Origin: Streptomyces piniterrae
Lineage (GTDB): Bacteria > Actinomycetota > Actinomycetes > Streptomycetales > Streptomycetaceae
Assembly: GCF_005048155.1 (NCBI RefSeq)
Contig: NZ_SUMB01000001.1
Span: forward strand, 310,001-374,000
Length of the DNA stretch: 64,000 bases
Direction of reading: 5' to 3'
Part shown: positions 34,392 to 43,911 of the stretch, piece by piece
Position numbering within the stretch: position 1 is the stretch's first letter
How the letters are laid out: every line of letters starts with the position of its first letter
Program-made: the position numbers and the translations under genes
The notes under the pieces: generated by a model
Seen by the model: only the letters and a program-made list of their open reading frames with translations
Told to the model about the DNA's origin: nothing
Databases searched by the model: none

Positions 34392-34934
34392 CTACGGGAT
34401 CCTACGGATCCCGCCGGGGTCGACATTCCACTCCCCGGGCAGGTCACCGCCGCAGAAGACACAGCTGAAGTCGCCGTCCCGCACGATCGCGGGCTCGTCG
34501 CAGGCGGGGCAGCGCCGGAACACCACCTCGTACGTGAACCGGTCCGGGCGTGCGATCCCGGCCCCGTCGAGCGCCCGCGCCACCGCCGGCCACGACGTCA
34601 CGTCCGGGCAGTAACCCGTCGACTGGTTGCTGACCTCGTCGGCGGCCCACCCGCCCGCTTCTCGTACGAAGCCGATCTCGCCCGCACCGAGCACGCGCCC
34701 GCCGCCCGCACAGGCCACATGCTCACTGCGGCGAGGGGCCAGCCGCAGCGTCCCCGCCGCGTCGACGACGTAGGTGAACGGCTCGGTCCGCTCCTCCGGC
34801 GGCCGGGCGCGGATCCACATGTCGAGGTCGGCCGCCGTGCGTATCGCGGCGCCCGAGCTGTCCGCCCGTACCGCGCCCCGCAATTCCGCCGGCCCGACAT
34901 AGCGGTAGCTCCGCCGACGCGTCTCCTGACTCAT
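34392..34934 (-). CDS. Hypothetical protein with C-terminal zinc ribbon
   Basis: A 180-residue protein of unknown function. The N-terminal two thirds (YRYVGPAELRGAVR; EPFTYVVDAAGTLRLAPRRSEHVACAGG) look like an alpha/beta domain. The C-terminus carries CPAC...CVFC (about residues 145-165), a zinc-ribbon spacing. Related Streptomyces proteins are uncharacterised as far as I recall. It begins just downstream of repeat element B and ends 10 bp from the ArsR palindrome. Confidence 0.7.
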   Translation of the reverse strand: MSQETRRRSYRYVGPAELRGAVRADSSGAAIRTAADLDMWIRARPPEERTEPFTYVVDAAGTLRLAPRRSEHVACAGGGRVLGAGEIGFVREAGGWAADEVSNQSTGYCPDVTSWPAVARALDGAGIARPDRFTYEVVFRRCPACDEPAIVRDGDFSCVFCGGDLPGEWNVDPGGIRRIP

Positions 34935-34963
34935 CAGCGGAGCTTAACTTCAGCCGTGTCGTG

Positions 34964-35231
34964 GGGGTTTGCCCTTAGGGGGTCGTAGGGGCAAACCCCT
35001 AGGGGTTGGTCGAACGGATCCCCTAAGGGTCGCGAGGCCCCCCTGCGGGGCCACAACGTGCGGGCGGCGGCCGGTATTCCCAGCGGCCGGTATTCCCGGC
35101 GGGGCGGTGTTCCCGCCGGGCGGTGGTTTCCCGGGCGGTGTTCCCGACGGGTGGGCCGTATTGCCGGCGGGCGGCGCTCCCGGTTCCCGCGGGGCGGTGT
35201 TCGCGGCCGGGTGGCATTCCCGCCGGGCGGT
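34964..35231. repeat. Composite palindromic element with hairpin-repeat array, copy B
   Basis: An extra hairpin (GGGGTTTGCCC 34964-34974 with GGGCAAACCCC 34989-34999) precedes the core. The core has the perfect palindrome AACCCCTAGGGGTT (34994-35007), GGTCGAACGG, ATCCCCTAAGGGT (35018-35030) and GAGGCCCCCCTGCGGGGCCACAACG-like sequence to 35058. An array (about 35072-35231) of GGTATTCCCG/GGTGTTCCCG units follows and ends at the stop codon of the hydrolase gene. It fills the 298-bp gap; layout, order and orientation match copy A at 10621-10845. Confidence 0.75.
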
Positions 35232-35232
35232 G

Positions 35233-36132
35233 TCACACGAACGCCGCACCGGCCACCGACAGCTCCTCGCGTGGCACCGGTACGAGGCAGGGAGCCGAGG
35301 TCAGAGGCGCGTCCGTGAAGAAGCGGGCCGCCAAGTCGGCCACGTCGTGTGGGCGTTCGAGGACCACCCAGTGATCCGCGTCCGGGATGGTCAGCACGCG
35401 GCTGCCCGGGATGGTCGCCGCGAAGTCGCGCTGCCGGGCCGGCGAGGTCACCGTGTCGTGCTCGCCGCTGAAGACCAGCGTCGGCACACCGCTCAGGCCG
35501 CCGGAGAAGTCCGGGCGGTCCAACAGCGCACGGAACAGCGAGTCGGCGGCATGCGGCGAATGCCGGGCCGAGTTCAGCATCGAGCGCCTGACGTACCGGT
35601 AGGCCAGCCGCCGCCGTGTGACGTGCCGGGCCTCGTCGAGGCACATCAGCCCCTCGGTGGCCACCGTGGCGAAGGATTCGGTGTCGCCCTGCGTCAGGAG
35701 CTCGGCGGCCCGCCGCCAATAGGCGAGCTGGGTGGCACTGATGTGCGCCGGTACGCCGCCGAGCGCGAGCCGCGCGATGCGCCGGGAAAAACGCTGGGCG
35801 CAGGCGAAGGCGAGACCGGCGCCGTAGGAGAAACCGAAGAGGTTGATCTGCGGGACGTCCAGGTCGTCGATGATGCGCTCGATCGCCATGCACATGAACT
35901 CGGTGCTCGGCCCCGGGGGCAGCTTTCCCGCGCTCCCCATGCCGGGCAGGTCGGCGGTCACGATGTCCGTCACCGGACCGACCTGGTCCTCCATCTGCGG
36001 CCAGCCGTACATCCCTTGCAGCGCGCCTCCCAGGACCATCACCGGTTCGGTGATCCGGTCCGGCTGCCGCAACAGCCGGTAGGAATAAGACACCCCGCGC
36101 ACCGACAACGGGTGGATCGTTTCCTCGGACAT
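35233..36132 (-). CDS. Alpha/beta-hydrolase, possible thioesterase of the ACP-KS operon
   Basis: A 299-residue hydrolase. Nucleophile Ser is in LFGFSYGAG, acid Asp in VFSGEHDTV, and His in PDADHWVVLERP, a complete triad. HG-type oxyanion sequence is replaced by LGGALQGMYGW. It starts 146 bp after the ketosynthase stop, on the same strand, with AAGGAAA before ATG 36132. In this context it could release acyl chains from the carrier protein, but ordinary esterase activity is equally possible. Confidence 0.8.
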   Translation of the reverse strand: MSEETIHPLSVRGVSYSYRLLRQPDRITEPVMVLGGALQGMYGWPQMEDQVGPVTDIVTADLPGMGSAGKLPPGPSTEFMCMAIERIIDDLDVPQINLFGFSYGAGLAFACAQRFSRRIARLALGGVPAHISATQLAYWRRAAELLTQGDTESFATVATEGLMCLDEARHVTRRRLAYRYVRRSMLNSARHSPHAADSLFRALLDRPDFSGGLSGVPTLVFSGEHDTVTSPARQRDFAATIPGSRVLTIPDADHWVVLERPHDVADLAARFFTDAPLTSAPCLVPVPREELSVAGAAFV

Positions 36133-36278
36133 GGCTGTTTCCTTTTCGGGGAGACCTGCGGGAACGGGCTGCGTGCGAGGGCTGATCGGGAGGCGGCACG
36201 CGGGGGATCCGGGCTGCTGGACAAGGACCCGGGCCGATCCTTGAGAAACGACCCGGGCCGGTCCGCGGACGTCACGCC

Positions 36279-37520
36279 TCAACCGCGGGTCAGCACGAGT
36301 GCGGCGTTGTGTCCACCGAAGCCCAGCGACGTCTTGACAGCGCAGTCGAACGTCCCCGGCCGCGCCTCCCCGCGCACGATCTCGATCGGGATCCGCGGAT
36401 CGGGCACTTCGAGGTTGGCGGTCGGCGGCACCAGCTGCCGCTCCAGGGCGAGCACGGTGAGCGCCGCCTCGATGCCGCCGGCCGCGCCCAGCGTGTGCCC
36501 AGTCATCGCCTTCGTGGAGGTGACCAGGGGGTGGTCCCCGAGCACCCGGCGCAGCATGGTGGCCTCGATCAGGTCATTGACGACGGTCGAGGTGCCGTGC
36601 GCGCTGACATGGCCGACGTCGCCGGCCTCCACGTCCGCGTCCGCCATCGCCAGGCGCAGCGCCTGCTCGATGCCGTGGCCGTCGGGGTCCGGTGCCACGG
36701 CCGAGAACGCGTCGTTGGACGCGCCGTATCCGGAGACCCGGGCGCGGACCGTGGCTCCGCGGGCGCTGGCGTGCTCGGGCCGCTCCATGACGAGGAGCCC
36801 GGCCCCTTCGCCGATGACGAAGCCGTCCCGCTCCGCGTCGAACGGGCGGCAGGCAGCGGACGGGTTGTCCCGGCGGGTGGAGGTCGCCTTCATCTGGCAG
36901 GCGCTGGCGACCAGCAGCCGGGAGAGGGCCGACTCGGCGCCGCCGGCGATGGCGATGTCGCAGGCCCCGGTGCGCAGCAGCTGGTGCGCGGTCCCCAGGG
37001 CGACGGTGCCGGAGGAACAGGCGGTCGCCACACCCAGGCTGGGGCCCTGCGCGCCGATGTCCATGCAGATGCTGCTGGCGGCGCTGTTGATCACGGTCAG
37101 CGGGGCGAGCTTGGGGGAGACCCGCCGCGCACCGCGCGCCGCCATGGCGACATGCTGCTGGTCGTAGAAGGGCAGCCCGCCGTGTGCGGAGCCGATGACG
37201 ACCGCGACGCGGCCGGCGTCCCAGGTGCCGGCGTCCAGCCCGGCGTCGGCCATCGCCTCCCGCGCGGCGATCACCGCGAGCTGCGAGAACCGGTCCATCA
37301 TCCGCTGGGTGGCCACGCCGAGCACCGCGGCGGTGTCCAGATCGTCGATGGTGTAGAAGAAGTCGCAGGGCAGATCCGCGAGTTCTTCCTGGTAGCGCAC
37401 CCCGCGCGGGACGGGGTCCTCGGTGACGGCATGCCAGGTGGCCTTCGTTCCCACGCCCGCGGCGGTGACCAGCCCCAGTCCCGTGACCGCCGCGTGGAAC
37501 GGCGTCCGGCGGGCCGTCAC
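36279..37520 (-). CDS. Beta-ketoacyl-ACP synthase (FabF/KAS II type)
   Basis: A 413-residue ketosynthase with every catalytic residue: Cys 168 in VATACSSG, His 308 in SAHGTST, Lys 337 in TSTKAMTG, and His 342 in GHTLGAAG. It should therefore condense acyl and malonyl-ACP units rather than act as a chain-length factor. GTG 37520 overlaps the ACP stop codon (GTGA). No partner chain-length factor, ketoreductase or malonyltransferase is nearby, so it must borrow these from fatty-acid synthesis or have a special role. Confidence 0.93.
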   Translation of the reverse strand: MTARRTPFHAAVTGLGLVTAAGVGTKATWHAVTEDPVPRGVRYQEELADLPCDFFYTIDDLDTAAVLGVATQRMMDRFSQLAVIAAREAMADAGLDAGTWDAGRVAVVIGSAHGGLPFYDQQHVAMAARGARRVSPKLAPLTVINSAASSICMDIGAQGPSLGVATACSSGTVALGTAHQLLRTGACDIAIAGGAESALSRLLVASACQMKATSTRRDNPSAACRPFDAERDGFVIGEGAGLLVMERPEHASARGATVRARVSGYGASNDAFSAVAPDPDGHGIEQALRLAMADADVEAGDVGHVSAHGTSTVVNDLIEATMLRRVLGDHPLVTSTKAMTGHTLGAAGGIEAALTVLALERQLVPPTANLEVPDPRIPIEIVRGEARPGTFDCAVKTSLGFGGHNAALVLTRG

Positions 37521-37747
37521 GCGGCGACGCCGTCGACGGCCGCCACCAGCTGGCCCACGGTGTTCCGCGGGGTCAGCGACACTTCTTCGAGGTCGATGTC
37601 CAGCTGCTCCTCGAGAAGAACGCGGAGCTCTTCCAGGGCCAGTGAGTCCAGGCGCAGACTGCGCAACGGGGTCTCGGCGTTGAGGTGGGCCGAGGGGATT
37701 CCGAATCGTTGGACCAGCAAGCTTTTGACGACTTCTGCCGCATTCAC
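37517..37747 (-). CDS. Acyl carrier protein
   Basis: A 76-residue carrier protein starting at GTG 37747, fixed by GAGGAG six bases upstream. The phosphopantetheine site is Ser 35 in LRLDSLALEE. It is acidic and four-helical like FAS/PKS ACPs. First gene of the ACP - ketosynthase - hydrolase operon; translation is coupled to the ketosynthase. Confidence 0.9.
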   Translation of the reverse strand: MNAAEVVKSLLVQRFGIPSAHLNAETPLRSLRLDSLALEELRVLLEEQLDIDLEEVSLTPRNTVGQLVAAVDGVAA

Positions 37748-38065
37748 GTGGCGCTCCTCGGCTGTTCGTAGGCGATGCTGCCCACCGCGTCCTGGCGGGT
37801 TCTCGCCGGCGGCTCCGGCTGGTACGGCCAATCTTTATACGCCTTTGTCCCGAAAACGCCCCAACCTTGGTAGCTCAATGGGGTGATGAGCGTGGCGGGG
37901 TGTGCGCGAGGGCGCGCCGTTTGTGCGCGCATCGCGGTGCGCACCTGCTTGTCCTAACGGCGCGGGCCGACGGGAAGATACGGGCGGGCTGGCGGACTTT
38001 GGCCACTTTTGTCGGTCATTGGTCGTGACCGGCGCGCCGGCCGGTTCCGCCCGTCGTTTCCCTGC
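37748..38065. promoter_or_regulatory. Intergenic region upstream of the ACP operon
   Basis: This 318-bp gap should contain the ACP operon promoter. TATAAAG on the minus strand at about 37835-37841 is a possible -10 element. GTGCGC/GCGCAC inverted arms lie near 37920-37945. The MarR stop codon is at the far end. A short tRNA-like string (GGTAGCTCAATGG near 37869) is not part of a foldable tRNA. Confidence 0.35.
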
Positions 38066-38527
38066 TCAGGCGTCGTCGAGGGCGCTGGTCACGCGCCCCA
38101 GCAGGCCCCGGAGCGTACGGAGTTCATCGACCGTGAGGCCGGTCGCGGCCAGCATCCGCCGGGGCACCGGCAGGGCTCGTTCGCGCAGCTCCTCGCCGGC
38201 GTCGGTGAGGTGGATGGTGACCGACCGCTCGTCCTCGGCGCTGCGCTCGCGGCGTACCAGACCGGCGGTCTCCAGGCGCTTGAGGAGCGGGGAGAGGGTG
38301 CCGGAATCCAGCCGGAGCTGCTCGCCGATGGTTTTCACGGGCTGCGGGCCGTGCTCCCAGAGGACCAGCATGACCAGGTACTGGGGGTAGGTCAGGCCGA
38401 GGTCCTTGAGGGCGTCCCGGTAGACGCTGCCGAACGCGCGCGAGGCGGCGTGCAGCGAGAAGCAGACCTGGTGGTCGAGGCGGAGCAGTTCGGCGTCGGG
38501 TACCGGAGGGCTGGTCGGGCGGGTCAT
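38066..38527 (-). CDS. ohrR: OhrR peroxide-sensing MarR repressor
   Basis: A 153-residue winged-helix MarR protein. The redox-sensing Cys 22 lies in LDHQVCFSLHAASR, followed by GLTYPQYLVMLVLWE with the Tyr pair that contacts it. The recognition region LRLDSGTLSPLLKRLETAGLV and wing RRERSAEDERSV are standard. Oxidation by organic hydroperoxide releases it from DNA. It is divergent from ohr with an 11-bp-arm inverted repeat between them. Confidence 0.95.
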   Translation of the reverse strand: MTRPTSPPVPDAELLRLDHQVCFSLHAASRAFGSVYRDALKDLGLTYPQYLVMLVLWEHGPQPVKTIGEQLRLDSGTLSPLLKRLETAGLVRRERSAEDERSVTIHLTDAGEELRERALPVPRRMLAATGLTVDELRTLRGLLGRVTSALDDA

Positions 38528-38559
38528 GGCTCCAGGTTAGCCGGTCGAGGACGATTGTG

Positions 38560-38584
38560 TTGTGTGCAACTTAGTTGCGCACAA
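38560..38584. promoter_or_regulatory. OhrR operator
   Basis: TTGTGTGCAAC (38560-38570) and GTTGCGCACAA (38574-38584) are inverted arms with one mismatch and a three-base spacer, between ohrR and ohr. A further partial half-site GTGTGCAA lies near 38592. Confidence 0.8.
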
Positions 38585-38656
38585 CTTAAACGTGTGCAAT
38601 GGTTACGGGCATCGGGTGGCCGGGACACGGCCGCCGAGCTATCGAAGGGAACCGAC

Positions 38657-39067
38657 ATGGACGCGCTGTACACCGCTGTCGCCACCGCCAACGGCCGCGA
38701 GGGCCGCGCCGTCAGCTCCGACGGCCAGATCGACCTCGCCCTGGCGCTGCCGCCGGCGCTCGGGGGCAATGGCGCGGGCACCAACCCGGAGCAGCTCTTC
38801 GCGGCCGGGTACGCGGCCTGCTTCGCCAGCGCGATGGGCAATGTCGGACGCCAGCTGAAGATCGACACCAAGGACGTCTCGGTGACCGCCGAGGTCTCCA
38901 TCGGCAAGGACGACACCGGATTCGGCCTCGCCGTGATCATGCGGGTGGAGCTCCCGGACGCCCTGGCCGGCGAGACCGGCCGTCAGCTGGTCGAGGCGAC
39001 GCACCAGTACTGCCCGTACTCGAAGGCCACCCGCGGCAACATCGACGTCGAGCTCGTCATCGAGTAA
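38657..39067 (+). CDS. ohr: Organic hydroperoxide reductase Ohr
   Basis: A 136-residue OsmC/Ohr protein. The two reactive Cys are in GYAACFASA (Cys 55) and YCPYSKATRGN (Cys 119). Ohr reduces organic and fatty-acid hydroperoxides with lipoylated proteins as electron donors. ATG 38657 follows AAGGGA. Divergent from ohrR, which represses it. Confidence 0.95.
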   Translation: MDALYTAVATANGREGRAVSSDGQIDLALALPPALGGNGAGTNPEQLFAAGYAACFASAMGNVGRQLKIDTKDVSVTAEVSIGKDDTGFGLAVIMRVELPDALAGETGRQLVEATHQYCPYSKATRGNIDVELVIE

Positions 39068-39126
39068 CGAGCTCGTCGCCGAGTACGGCGAACCGGCCGG
39101 CCAGGGCGATCGGGGCGAGCCGCGCG

Positions 39127-40598
<1,472 letters not shown>

Positions 40599-40602
<4 letters not shown>

Positions 40603-41489
40603 TTGACGGCCCCGGCGGTGAGCCCGGCGACCAGATAGCGCTGGAGGAGCAGGAATCCCGCGACCACGGGCACGCTGACGACCAGGGAGGCGGCCATGAC
40701 CTGGTTCCAGTAGACGTCGTTCTGCGTGGCATAGCCCTGGAGGCCGACCGAGAGGGTGCGGGTGGTGTCGTTGGTCATGACGGAGGCGAACAGCACCTCG
40801 CCCCAGGCCGTCATGAACGCGTACACGGCGACCGCGACGATCCCCGGGAGCGCGGCCGGCACCACGACCCTGAAGAGCGCGCCGAGCGGACCGCAGCCGT
40901 CCACGTGGGCGGCCTCGTCGAGCTCGCGCGGCACCGACGCGAAGTACCCGGTCAGCATCCAGATGGAGAACGGGAGGGAGAAGGTCAGATAGGTGAGGAT
41001 GAGGCCGCCGCGGGAGCCGTAGAGCGGAATACCGGTGGAGTTCCCGATGTTGACGAAGATCAGGAACAGCGGCAGGAGGAAGAGGATGCCGGGGAACATC
41101 TGCGTGGACAGCACGGTGACGGTGAAGACCCGCTTGCCGCGGAAGCGGTAGCGGCTGACGGCGTATGCGGCGAATATCGCGATGACCACCGAGCAGACCG
41201 TCGCCGAGCCCGCCACGATCAGCGAATTGGTGAAGTACCGGGCCAGCGGGACGGTCTTCCAGATATCGAGGTACGGACGGATCGTCACCTCGCTGGGCAG
41301 CCAGCGAAAGGCGCCCGAGACGTCCTCCAGCGGCTTGAGCGAGCTGCTGAACATCACATACACGGGCAGCAGGACGAACCCGGTCAGTGCGGTGAGAAAG
41401 ATCCGGCGGGTCCAGAGGAAGGACCGGGGCGGCGCCATGGGCGAACGCCTGCGGGAGGGGCGTGGGACGCGTACGGACGGGCTAGCCAT
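40599..41489 (-). CDS. CUT1 ABC sugar permease (MalG type), beta-glucoside locus
   Basis: A 296-residue six-span permease. The EAA loop is [23 protein letters not shown]. It overlaps the upstream permease (stop 41482) by eight bases and the GH1 gene by four. ATPase presumably shared and encoded elsewhere. Confidence 0.9.
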
Positions 41490-42444
41490 CGGCGTGCTTC
41501 CTTCCTCGCGAGGTGGCCAGGAGATAGCCGGCCGTCACCAGGAGCAGGAAGAGCAGCAGCAGGACGGACATGGCCGAGCCGGTGCCGAAGTTCCAGGTGA
41601 CGAACGAGGACTGGTAGATGTGGAGGGAGATCAGGTCGGCGGCCTCCGGCGCCGCCTTCCCGAACAGCACGTACGGCGTGTTGAAGTCGTTGAACGTCCA
41701 TAGGAACAGCACCAGCACCAGGACCTGGTTGATCGGCCGCAGCGCGGGCAGGGTGATCCGCCGGATCTGCTGGCGGATGCCGGCACCGTCGAGGGCCGCG
41801 GCCTCGTAGAGGTCCTTGGGGATGTTCTGGAGCGCGGCCATCACGACGAGGAACGCGAACGGCCAGGTCTTCCAGACGGCGACGACGACCAGCGCGACGA
41901 AACTGTTGTCCCCCAGCAGCCAGAAGGGCCGGCCGTCGGTGAGGTGCAGCTGGTCGTGCAGGACGTGGTTGACCAGCCCGTTGTCCCGTTGGAACAAGAA
42001 CGCCCAGGTGATCACCGCGGCGTAGATCGGCAGTGCGTACGGAGTGAGGAAGACGGCCCGCAGCAGGCCGCGGCCCTTGAAGTTCTCCTGCAGGAAGATC
42101 GCGGCCGCGGTGCCGATGAGCCAGCACAGCCCCACGGCCAGCACACTGAAAGCACAGGTGACGAGGAAGGAGTGCAGCAGTGCGGCGCCCACGGGAGCGT
42201 CCAGGTCCACGCTGATCCGGTAGTTGCCCAGCGCCTTCCAGGGAGCCGCGCCCCAGTTGCCGATGTAGAGCTGGGTCAGCTCCTTGAAGCTCATGACGAT
42301 GCCGATGACCATCGGCGCGAGATGGACCAGGAGTTCCAGCAACAGCGCGGGCAGCAGGAGCAGATACGGCAGGCCGATGCGGCGCAGACGGGCGAAGCGG
42401 GGAAGGCCGGCGGGTCGGCGGAGGCCGGCGGTGCGGCGTCTCAC
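41482..42444 (-). CDS. CUT1 ABC sugar permease (MalF type), beta-glucoside locus
   Basis: A 320-residue permease starting at GTG 42444, whose GTGA overlaps the binding-protein stop. The frame is open further upstream inside the binding-protein gene, but that part is not homologous to permeases. The EAA loop is DLYEAAALDGAGIRQQIRRITLP. The first 20 residues are Arg-rich. Confidence 0.9.
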   Translation of the reverse strand: MRRRTAGLRRPAGLPRFARLRRIGLPYLLLLPALLLELLVHLAPMVIGIVMSFKELTQLYIGNWGAAPWKALGNYRISVDLDAPVGAALLHSFLVTCAFSVLAVGLCWLIGTAAAIFLQENFKGRGLLRAVFLTPYALPIYAAVITWAFLFQRDNGLVNHVLHDQLHLTDGRPFWLLGDNSFVALVVVAVWKTWPFAFLVVMAALQNIPKDLYEAAALDGAGIRQQIRRITLPALRPINQVLVLVLFLWTFNDFNTPYVLFGKAAPEAADLISLHIYQSSFVTWNFGTGSAMSVLLLLFLLLVTAGYLLATSRGRKHADG

Positions 42445-43757
42445 TGCGCCATCTGCTGTTCTGCCTTGGCCAGCCGCGCCCTGACCGACTCCGTCGTCAC
42501 GGCATGCCCGGACGCCGCATCGGCGAACAGATCCTTGATCGCCGTGCCGACGGAGGTCTCGAACTGCGCCTCGTCGGCGATCTGGGGGAGTGGCGCGGCG
42601 CTCCTGGTGAGCGTCTCGCGCAGCACTTTGGTGTCCTGGCGGTTGAACGCGGGGTCCAGCTGAGCGGTCCTGACGGGCGGAATGGAGCCATACGTCTTGT
42701 TGAGCAGCCGCTGTTCGGCGTCGCTCGTCATGAACTTCACGAACTTCCGCGCGCCGTTCAGATTGCGGGTGTTCTTGAAGACGGCGATGTTGATGCCGGC
42801 GAGCATGGAGTTGGTCTGCCTGCCGGTGCCCGGAGTGCCGGACGGGACGGGTACCGGTACGACGCCCCAGTCCGCCGGCTTCATCCCGTCGGCCGCGAAG
42901 GTGGTGGCCGCGGCCTGCCACAGCACCATCGCGGTCCGGCCCTTGGCGAAGTCCCTGAGCGACTGGTTCTGCCCGTACTCGGCGTTGCCCGGGGCGATGA
43001 TCTTGTCCTTGGCCATGAAGTCGACGTACTGCTTGACCGCCGCCACCGCTCCGTCCGAGGTGAACGTGGGTTTGCCGGCGGCGTCGAAGAAGTCGGCGCC
43101 ATGCTGCTTGCCGAGGACGAACGCCTGGTGAATGTTGTTGGCGAGTTGGCCGCCCTCGGCGCCCAGGGCCCACTTCCCGTCCTTGGACAACCTCTTTCCG
43201 TTCGCGACCAACTCGTCCCAGGTGGAGGGCGGTTGGCTGATCCCGGCGTCCTTGAACATCCGCTTGTTGTAGTAGAGCGCGTAGGTCAGCGAGTACAGCG
43301 GCACCGCGGCCGGGTCCTTGCCCGCCGCGCCCGTGGCGCCCAGCGCCGGCGTCACGAACCGGTCCCGCCCGCCGATCCGGTCGAAGTTCCGCTTGTCCCA
43401 GGGGAGCAGCGCTCCGGTGGCCTGGAGCGAGGCGGACCAGGTGTTGCCGATGTTGAGAACGTCGGGCCCCTGCCCCGACGTGGTGGCCGCCAGGATCCGG
43501 TTGAGCAGCTCCGGCCAGGGAATGACCTCCAGTTTCACCTTGATCCCGGTCCGTTTCTCGAACTTCTTCAGCTCGGGACCGAGGATCTTCTTGTCCGCCT
43601 CGACATTCGGACCCTGGTTGGACGCCCAATACGTCAGCGTCTTGGGGGAGTCGTTGCTGCCGCCGCCCCCGAAGGTCGTACCACCGCCGCATCCGGAGGC
43701 CGTGGCGGCGAGCGCGGTGACGGTGGCGGTGACGGTCGCGGCTCGGAGTATGCGCAT
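42441..43757 (-). CDS. Sugar-binding lipoprotein, beta-glucoside locus
   Basis: A 438-residue CUT1 binding protein. The signal ends ATASGC, a slightly atypical lipobox, followed by a Gly-rich tether. The mature domain has LTYWASNQGPNVEADKKILG and NIGNTWSASLQATGALLPW. It would deliver beta-glucosides to the downstream permeases. First gene of the operon with two permeases and GH1. Confidence 0.9.
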   Translation of the reverse strand: MRILRAATVTATVTALAATASGCGGGTTFGGGGSNDSPKTLTYWASNQGPNVEADKKILGPELKKFEKRTGIKVKLEVIPWPELLNRILAATTSGQGPDVLNIGNTWSASLQATGALLPWDKRNFDRIGGRDRFVTPALGATGAAGKDPAAVPLYSLTYALYYNKRMFKDAGISQPPSTWDELVANGKRLSKDGKWALGAEGGQLANNIHQAFVLGKQHGADFFDAAGKPTFTSDGAVAAVKQYVDFMAKDKIIAPGNAEYGQNQSLRDFAKGRTAMVLWQAAATTFAADGMKPADWGVVPVPVPSGTPGTGRQTNSMLAGINIAVFKNTRNLNGARKFVKFMTSDAEQRLLNKTYGSIPPVRTAQLDPAFNRQDTKVLRETLTRSAAPLPQIADEAQFETSVGTAIKDLFADAASGHAVTTESVRARLAKAEQQMAQ

Positions 43758-43800
43758 GACGGAAGCGCCTCTCTCTGAGGAGTCCGGAAGAAGTCGCCAT

Positions 43801-43847
43801 GTTCAGTTCCTGAACGGCTTCATGACTTAACTTAGGGTGTGAGTTAA
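43801..43847. promoter_or_regulatory. Two inverted repeats, candidate ROK operators
   Basis: GTTCAG-TTC-CTGAAC (43801-43815) and TTAACT with AGTTAA (43827-43832 and 43842-43847) lie between the binding-protein and ROK starts. Both are perfect inverted repeats. Confidence 0.6.
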
Positions 43848-43911
43848 AGCCCGAGAGAAGGTCGCGTCAAGAGAGCAGACGCCGGCAGGTGGCGGGCCGA
43901 AAGGGGACCAG

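Noticed and set aside
37865..37885. tRNA-like D-arm string GGTAGCTCAATGG
   Set aside because: No acceptor stem, anticodon arm or T-loop could be folded around it.
42445..43800. Upstream extension of the MalF-type permease frame
   Set aside because: The extension lies in another frame of the binding-protein gene and is Arg/Gly-rich without homology; the GTG at 42444 is the natural start.
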